A DNA stretch of 64,000 bases from Gibbula magus. Its lineage: Eukaryota > Mollusca > Gastropoda > Trochida > Trochidae. The notes under the pieces are model-generated. The model searched no databases, was not told where the DNA came from, and saw only the letters and a list, made by a program, of their open reading frames with translations. The DNA lies in contig OW388302.1 of the NCBI GenBank assembly GCA_936450465.1, positions 14,967,530 to 15,031,529 of the forward strand. The letters run 5' to 3'. The position numbers were made by a program, and so were the translations under genes. The stretch's first letter is position 1; each line of letters opens with the position of its first letter. Below are positions 57,330 to 64,000 of the stretch, piece after piece.

Positions 57330-58035
57330 TATCTTATAGTCTCCGTGACAAACGGTTTAAAAAAAACTGTTGTTAAGTTCCACTGACGACACATTGTCAC
57401 GTTGCATTTATGTAAGTATAACTGTGAAAACAATATTGTTATTCTTTTTATTAAAATATATTCGTTGTTTTTTTGACCGAACTGTGTTAAACGGATTCTG
57501 CAGTAACAACTAGAAAGATTTAACTGATATTGTTTTAGCGAATGTAGCCTTTAAATTAACTTATATCAAACCATTGGCCGAAATTAATGTTTTCAATTTT
57601 ATAAAGGGGTAATAACCGAAAAAGAAAAAAATCCGGAAATTCCAAAAGAAACAATACCAAGGAAAAGACAATACACATTTTGTAGTTTAATCAACAAATG
57701 ATTAATACAACTGAAACATACATTGTAGTTATGTTGTACTTTTTGAAACATTATCACCGTCACGTATCAGAGGAATAACAAACCCAAGTGGTAATGAAAA
57801 AAGTTTATTTACAAAATAAAATAAACTAACAATAATCACTAACCCGTCCCATAGTTTAACTACCTAACCTACCTAACCTACCTAATACCCCAAATACATA
57901 CAACATTCAAGAACACATAAAATAATGTACACAACTCAATCTTACAACAACTGCGAACACACGCACTAACAAGTGTCTTTGTCAAATTATAACACTCATA
58001 ATTCGAAAATGTCCATTATATACAAACTGGCTCAT
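57330..58035. other. Unassigned sequence
   Basis: AT-rich. A short (CCTAACCTA)n run lies at about 57861-57890. No gene recognised. Confidence 0.35.
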
Positions 58036-58038
58036 TCC

Positions 58039-58245
58039 ACATGAATGACAACAACAGTACACAACAGTATACAACTGAACAGTTCACAACACTGCCCAAC
58101 GATGAGCAACTGTTCACACGACTGGACAGCAGGTCACAACACTGGATGATAGTTCACAACACTGAACAACAGTTCACATAGCTGAACAACAGTTCACATA
58201 GCTGAACAACAGTTCACATAGCTGAATGACAGTTCACATCACACA
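58039..58245. repeat. Minisatellite, about 20-bp unit
   Basis: Nine to ten units of gaacaacagttcacatagct. The last three full units (about 58155-58225) are nearly identical. Confidence 0.9.
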
Positions 58246-58787
58246 ACAATTCACCTGTGGGGAGTTATCGTTCCCACGTGTCGCGGTGACACATGTACCT
58301 ACGTTAGGTACGTATGAGCGGGGTCAAGTGGCTGCTGGGCGTCCTAGACCACGCTTCACTGCCCCTTCCGTAGACTACCGTCTACACGTTGCTAGGATTC
58401 GGGGAGCATCCAAACCTAGACTTCCACAAAGTACCGGATCAGCAGTTGACCGGGACACTATAAAGCAAAGTCACATTGCCTTACTACAGTATAATAGTGA
58501 CACTTAATATACATACAACGAATGTATTACAAACGTTTACAACAACTGCATTCCAACAGATGCCTACTACACCACACACTACTCACCACCTAGTCATTAG
58601 CGAGCCATTCTTCGCAAAACATAGGGGTTTAATGCTCCACACACTTGTTATCATATACATGATAACAATACACAATTGCTCCTTACAATGGACGATTACT
58701 AGGGACGATAAATAAACACATAGTTTTTACTGAACTGTTGCAGTACCAAGTGAAATGTTCAGTACACCTTTACGAAACAAAACATAG

Positions 58788-59095
58788 AAGATTGACTTTG
58801 TACGTTAGCAGCAAATATTTAGATAAATATAACCCTTTCTCAAACTGCAACTACTTCATGAAATACTGGTCAATATGTCACTGCCTATTTACTTAAATAC
58901 CTTTACTAATTGGCCTATGCCACTACGACTCCTGTAAAAAGCCATAAATAGTATTGCTTTAGTTGCTACATTCAAAGAGTATGCTTATTGTGTGATTTGA
59001 ACTTGAAATCCGAAACAAGAGTGTATAATGTAATGAGTGCACCTGCTTAAAAAAATAAAATTATAAAAAAAAGATTGACTTTGTACGTTAGCAGC
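58788..59095 (+). mobile_element. 258-bp insert with A-rich tail flanked by 25-bp perfect direct repeats
   Basis: The repeat aagattgactttgtacgtta gcagc lies at 58788-58812 and 59071-59095. Between them, 58813-59070 ends in an A-rich tract with aataaaattataaaa. This is the signature of target-primed retroposition of a polyadenylated or A-tailed transcript. The insert itself is not recognised and has no open frame. Confidence 0.75.
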
Positions 59096-59223
59096 CAGTA
59101 TTTTGTTTTTGTCCCAGTTGAAAATGTTATAGCGTTTCTTTTGGCCGCTAGTTTATTTCAACACTATACCCACAGCAGATAGTTTAACAAAACGTTCGCT
59201 TGTTCAATAACATTCCTCATCTT

Positions 59224-59583
59224 TTAAAGGGGCAGTAGCACGTTTTTGTAAATTTTATTTTTTTAAATTTCCCATTTATAAAGATAGTTTATGTCATTTA
59301 TATTAACTTTAGAAGGTAAAACATCTTATTAAACAAACCAAGTATATGTAGTGACATTAACGGTGTTGCGTATAAAGCAAACATTGCATGACGGCCATTT
59401 CATTGTGAACACATTTTATTATTTCGAATGACAAAAACGATTCCCATAGCTTTACTGAACCATGAACACTCACTTTTTAACTTGATCTCCGAAGAGAGAA
59501 GGGTGTTTAACTATTAGTAACATTATTTTTCAAATACATTTCATGAACTTATTTGAGTGAAAAACGTGCCACTGTCCCTTTAA
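59224..59583 (-). mobile_element. TTAA-type MITE family A, reverse
   Basis: TTAAAGGGGCAGTAGCACG to CGTGCCACTGTCCCTTTAA, 360 bp, with the family interior inverted (gcatgacggccatttcattg, atgacaaaaacgattcccat). Confidence 0.93.
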
Positions 59584-59584
59584 T

Positions 59585-60220
59585 ATAGAGTCAAATTTAG
59601 TTATAAACACTTTTCTGCTCTAAGAGGTAGTAAACAAATTTCAAGATATTGCTTAATAATTGTTGGACTTGTTTAGTTGAAAAGCGTGGCCTGTCAGACA
59701 AAATAGCAAGTCATCACAGCATTTGTTCAAAAATTGGCACCTCATTTTGGCACCGGGTGTTAATAGCATTAAGATTCTCCCTAACGTAAAATATTTTAAA
59801 TTATTAGTCAGTCCCTGATAGTTTTAAAAAATTATCAGTTTTTTAAATCAAACATAAGAAAAATTAACGTTTATAAAACTAATTATTAAATTAAAATGTG
59901 GATTTTGCGATATAAAGGGGATAGGGGGCAAACTGAAACCTGTATCATAAAATAAAATATAATTTGCACAATTTATAAATGTCTTCCCTGAGCAGCAAAA
60001 CAATAATTTGAATTTCCCCATATACATGTACCGGCAAAACACTGTCAATGAACATTATATAATTGTGAAATTATATTCACTATTTAGACATGTTGTTTCT
60101 TGGCAAAACCAGACATATTAAATGACATCTCTGTCTCGTTTTGTCTCAGTATCACTCTGATTTTCACACATCTTAAACCGATGAAGTTATTGCCATGGAA
60201 ATCCTGTGCAAAACTATAAA
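59585..60220. other. Unassigned AT-rich sequence
   Basis: No gene or repeat recognised. Confidence 0.3.
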
Positions 60221-60225
60221 ATATA

Positions 60226-60345
60226 TAATCTCTCATCGATCACTGGTCAATCTCCGGTCAAAATCTGCTCAATCTCTGCTCAATCTCTTATCAATCTCTT
60301 ATCAATCTCTTATCAATCTCTGCTCAACTTCTGCTCAATCACTGT
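60226..60345. repeat. Tandem repeat, 11-bp unit
   Basis: About ten units of caatctcttat / caatctctgct. Confidence 0.93.
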
Positions 60346-60440
60346 CCGCAATACACACGGATGTCGTATGTCTTCAGGTGTACATTTATTTATAGGTTAT
60401 CTTGAGAGTAAGGTGAAAATAAGAGTTAGTCAATGTCGCC

Positions 60441-61411
60441 TTAAATGCACTGTAGTATGCCGTTCTTACTGAAATAAAGTGCTCTCACGAACATATGCAT
60501 GTACATACATGTTACAGATGGCTGAATAATACTCCTGAATCAATAAAAAGAGTTCTGTAACGAATGTACGTTATTCGGTTAAGCCATGTGAGTCCCTTTC
60601 CCATCGAGCGACCATTTTAAGTTGTTCACCATTCTGATTGGAATCGACGGTTTTCCGAGGAATAAAAATTGCAAAATAGTGCATCTACCGGGATACGAAC
60701 TCATATCGTTCAGGGGTTTCCACGCCAAACCGCCTGATAACAGCCCGTAGACTGTCATGTTCTGACGCAATTCAGTTAACCAATCACAAGACGTCCAACA
60801 AAGCTTTCGGTGCGAGAAGTTAGGGGCAGATAACTCCAAACAGCTATCCATTCGTCTGTTCCGAATGCTTTCAAAACAGAGACCGTTTAAAATGATGTTA
60901 TTGGTCAGCTATTTGACTGGGCTTTGGCTGCGCTAAACTGGTTCGGAACACGCGCCTATACGGGATGTTCTCAGACCTTGTGGTGAGGAATCTACAGAAC
61001 CTGTTCGTATCCCGGTGCATGCATTATTTTGCAAATTTTATTCCTCGAAAAAAGGTCGATTTTAATCAGACTGAGTTGTTCACATTAAAGTGGCCGCTCG
61101 AAGGCAGTTCAAGTGATATGATGTAGTGATACGTTAATACTTCGAGTAGAGTTTTAAATTTTGGCACCATGATATAATGGCCAATTGTATTCCTGTGTGA
61201 ACCCTCAAAATCGCATGCGATGTGCATATTGTCGCTGTATACGTCGCGCCGTTTTCTTCCAATCCGGATAACTATTTTTCTATGGATACGGTTTATCGCG
61301 TAATGGTTAAACACTCTAATGTGACAATGCATTGCATAAACGTTAATACTAGTAATACATAACACATTTGAGAATAAAAAGTATACCGAAAACGCACTAC
61401 AGCGCCTTTAA
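60441..61411 (+). mobile_element. TTAA-type MITE family C, full span with nested insertion
   Basis: Starts TTAAATGCACTGTAGTATGC and ends CGCACTACAGCGCCTTTAA. Interior blocks before 60620 and after 61083 join to give the same order as 50934-51454. The interruption is the element at 60630-61073. Confidence 0.85.
60630..61073. mobile_element. 444-bp MITE with about 75-bp inverted repeats and 10-bp target duplication
   Basis: The left end (ctgattggaatcgacggttt, tccgaggaataaaaattgca, accgggatacgaac) pairs with the right end (gttcgtatcccggt, tgcaaattttattcctcgaa, tcgattttaatcag). A perfect 10-bp direct repeat, agttgttcac, flanks it (60620-60629 and 61074-61083). It is nested in family C, whose uninterrupted copy at 50934 shows the empty site (gggtgttcacattaaaatgg). 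Confidence 0.88.
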
Positions 61412-61414
61412 CGC

Positions 61415-62045
61415 CTTTGGAAATGACGCGAAGGGTGAGAAACCCAAAAAAACTAAGCTACAACCCGGGCAGAATAAACTTTAAAAACTTATTTTGAATA
61501 AAAATATACAAATCTAAGATACACGATTTGCGGGCCTTTACTCCTAAAAAAATATAACCCACCAGGCACTATTTCATCATGTCTGTTTGGAAATATAAGT
61601 CTACGTGTTTATATAAAAGCAAAGGTTTAATCAATGTAGGCCATGATAAGGACATTTGGTACCTCTTGAGGATATTTACGAGGAAACTTGTTTAGATGAC
61701 CAATATTTCCACAAAATAAATAGAAAGAAGGAAATATATTAACTAAACCCGCTTCATAAACACTTTAAGCGTGAAAGGTCCGTGTTCACAAAGAGCATTG
61801 GACAAAGAAGAGGGATTTGCCACTTTACAATGTTGACATACATACAAGTTATAACAAATACACACCCGTTACCCGAGTTTGGGTGGATATTGTGATAATA
61901 CAATGCAGCTACTACACGTATAACCACTTCTCACACACTCGTGCTCTTATCAATTGATGTATTACATCTAGAATGTATGATTAATCACCATTAGTCAACA
62001 AGAAAGGTCAAGGGTGTAGTTAATGACCACCAAGTACGGAGCACC
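61415..62045. other. Unassigned sequence
   Basis: No gene or repeat recognised. Confidence 0.3.
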
Positions 62046-62051
62046 TAGCGC

Positions 62052-62230
62052 TTAAAGGTACATCCAATTTGTTGTTGGGGGTCACATATTCGAAACGTTA
62101 TAAATGGTGTTACTTTATCAAGAAGTACCGACTGTAACCAAAAACTACCATTTTGATGATAGTAGACGTAGCATATTGACGATATGAAGGTAAAAGTAGT
62201 GATTTCTGATCGAAAATCGGACAATGCACA
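62052..62230 (+). mobile_element. TTAA-type MITE family D, 5' part
   Basis: TTAAAGGTACATCCAATTTG, then ttgttgggggtcacatattc, actaccattttgatgatag and gaaggtaaaagtagt. It matches 45962-46105. The right end is not found. Confidence 0.65.
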
Positions 62231-62689
62231 ACGTCAATCAGTCAAACGTAATTTTGGAATCTTATTTATAACAGATTAAAAGACAAATTTGAGTTGATAA
62301 TGTTTAATAGGTCACATAACTACTGTGCATGTAAATGGGACGTGCAGTTTCGGATTCTGCACATGCATAATGAAGTAATTATGACATATTTGTCGATTGG
62401 GGATACATATGCAAGCTGAGTGAATTTATTTGTATTGTAGACAGCACATGTTGTGAGTTGGAACGTATTAAAGCCAAATACAAGTTTATGAAACACAATG
62501 GTTGGACCTTTAAGAATGGCCGTAACCCTGCGAATAGTATACCCCTTGCGTAAGTGTTGAAGGTTATACACCCAGGGGCAAAAGAAACGATACAAATAAA
62601 TGCCAATATGTTTAACTCAACGAGTGATGAACACGACTGTAACGTTGTCACACCATGTGCCTAAAAGCCTAAAAGAATTCGTAATTTTT

Positions 62690-63110
62690 TAACAATACAA
62701 TTTGATAGCTCTTAAAAATACGACTTTTAAAATCATTTTGGAATCTCCGTATAACCAGGAGAGATAGGAGAGTGAAATGTGACTTGATGGGCGTTTTATG
62801 ACACCCTACAGCAATGTTGCGTCATAGATTTAAAGTCCAAGAAGGTACATTATTCCGACAACATCTTGCACTAACATAATTTCTAATTTCCATATATCCC
62901 AAATGTAACCTGATATACCAAATATTATTTTTTCCCCAAAAAAAACGCCCGAATTAGCAATTCAGAGCCTCAAGCGTGTTTGGTCAGATTTAAAATATCA
63001 AGTATCATTCTCTCAACAGATGTGTCATCGATTTAAAATCTAAGAAGGTAAATATAGCCGACAACATCCTGCATTTCCATACTTTTCCTTATGTCACGTA
63101 AGTTTATCTA
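62690..63110. repeat. Family I-related sequence with internal duplication
   Basis: Contains aggagagataggagagtgaa, cgttttatgaca and aaagtccaagaaggtacatt, related to 48170-48320. A second partial copy follows at about 63015-63085 (gatttaaaatctaagaaggt, ccgacaacatcctgca). Confidence 0.6.
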
Positions 63111-63396
63111 CATAATGTCCAAAAGCTTCTTAGTTTTTGTATGGCTTGTTAACAATAGGTATCATTTCTTTTGCCAGATTGTCAAATTCGTTATCGAAAG
63201 TCGGCAACGTCATATCCACACTTTCCTCTCTTCAGAACTGTGTTCCAAAGGAGATATCGATTGTGTGAGATAATAGAGATAAGAGATAATATTTGACAGT
63301 AGATTTTAAACATCACTGTGTATACTGTTAGCTCAACACTGGAAGTTATCAATGAACAGTCCAATCAGCTTTTCAATTCCGCGGCATGAGTTGTGA

Positions 63397-63715
<319 letters not shown>

Positions 63716-64000
63716 GAAAAGTGACAGAGTCAGAGATATTTACAAGAGCAAAACAGAGGGAGAATTGAAAAGAGTAAAGAGAAAGTCAGTCAATGGGGCT
63801 CCATTTAGTATAACTATTTGGATTGTTTGTAAAAAAAAAAAAATCTTAGAAAAAGTGGGAGGGGCAGAGAGAGGATAGACAAAGGGAAGGTGTGTCTGTG
63901 TTGGGGGGTATAAAGAATGACAGACATATGAACAGAGGAGTAACAACAAAATAGTGATTGAACAAGGCAGAAATATTGAGGGAGAGACATGAACATATCC

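Noticed and set aside
58226..58507. 93-codon frame with GC-richer sequence
   Set aside because: No recognisable domain. It starts within a minisatellite. The GC-rich part may be unique sequence, but coding is not supported.

Overview
This window looks like AT-rich, non-coding DNA from a metazoan nuclear genome, most probably a marine mollusc (inference). It has no prokaryotic gene layout. It does have long (CT)n, (GA)n, poly-C and poly-G runs, tRNA-derived SINEs with target-site duplications, a 5'-truncated non-LTR retrotransposon with an ACAG/CTGT tail, dozens of short inverted-repeat elements (MITEs), several minisatellites, and one plausible short coding exon with a consensus splice donor. 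The mollusc assignment rests on the style of the SINEs, MITEs and LINE tail and was not checked by any search.

Layout. 0-2.4 kb: a SINE with 12-bp target-site duplications, a Tc1-like MITE, a TTAA-type MITE, microsatellites and a second SINE family. 2.7-6.8 kb: an old tandem segmental duplication (units about 2.88-4.64 and 5.47-6.73 kb). One unit carries a MITE that the other lacks, so the second unit serves as a natural empty site. 7-14.5 kb: dispersed repeats and minisatellites. 14.4-17.9 kb: nested MITEs and large foldbacks. 18.3-19.65 kb: a LINE 3' fragment with a 430-codon open frame. 20-30.4 kb: paired CRE sites, a 90-bp hairpin transposon, tRNA-like repeats, a repeat duplicated at 35 kb, and three tandem arrays. 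30.4-40 kb: more MITEs, a palindromic repeat family and a 40-bp perfect palindrome. 40.8-41.3 kb: a GC-richer block on the minus strand with CCAAT and CRE motifs, ending in a candidate first coding exon (MDFDEYRKRG, then GTAAGA) that resembles the N-terminus of aromatic amino acid/histidine decarboxylases. 42-64 kb: a dense field of MITEs, including nested, chimeric and composite elements, a short insert flanked by 25-bp direct repeats, and terminal microsatellites.

Apart from the candidate decarboxylase exon and the LINE reverse transcriptase fragment, I find no convincing protein-coding gene. The most coherent signal is a community of non-autonomous elements sharing a TTAA-AGG start (families A to D here, with more than 15 copies or fragments). 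They insert at TTAA and behave like piggyBac-type derivatives. Other small elements have 9-10 bp duplications (Mutator-like size) and several are nested, so part of their relative age can be read directly. Family letters A-K are my own labels.
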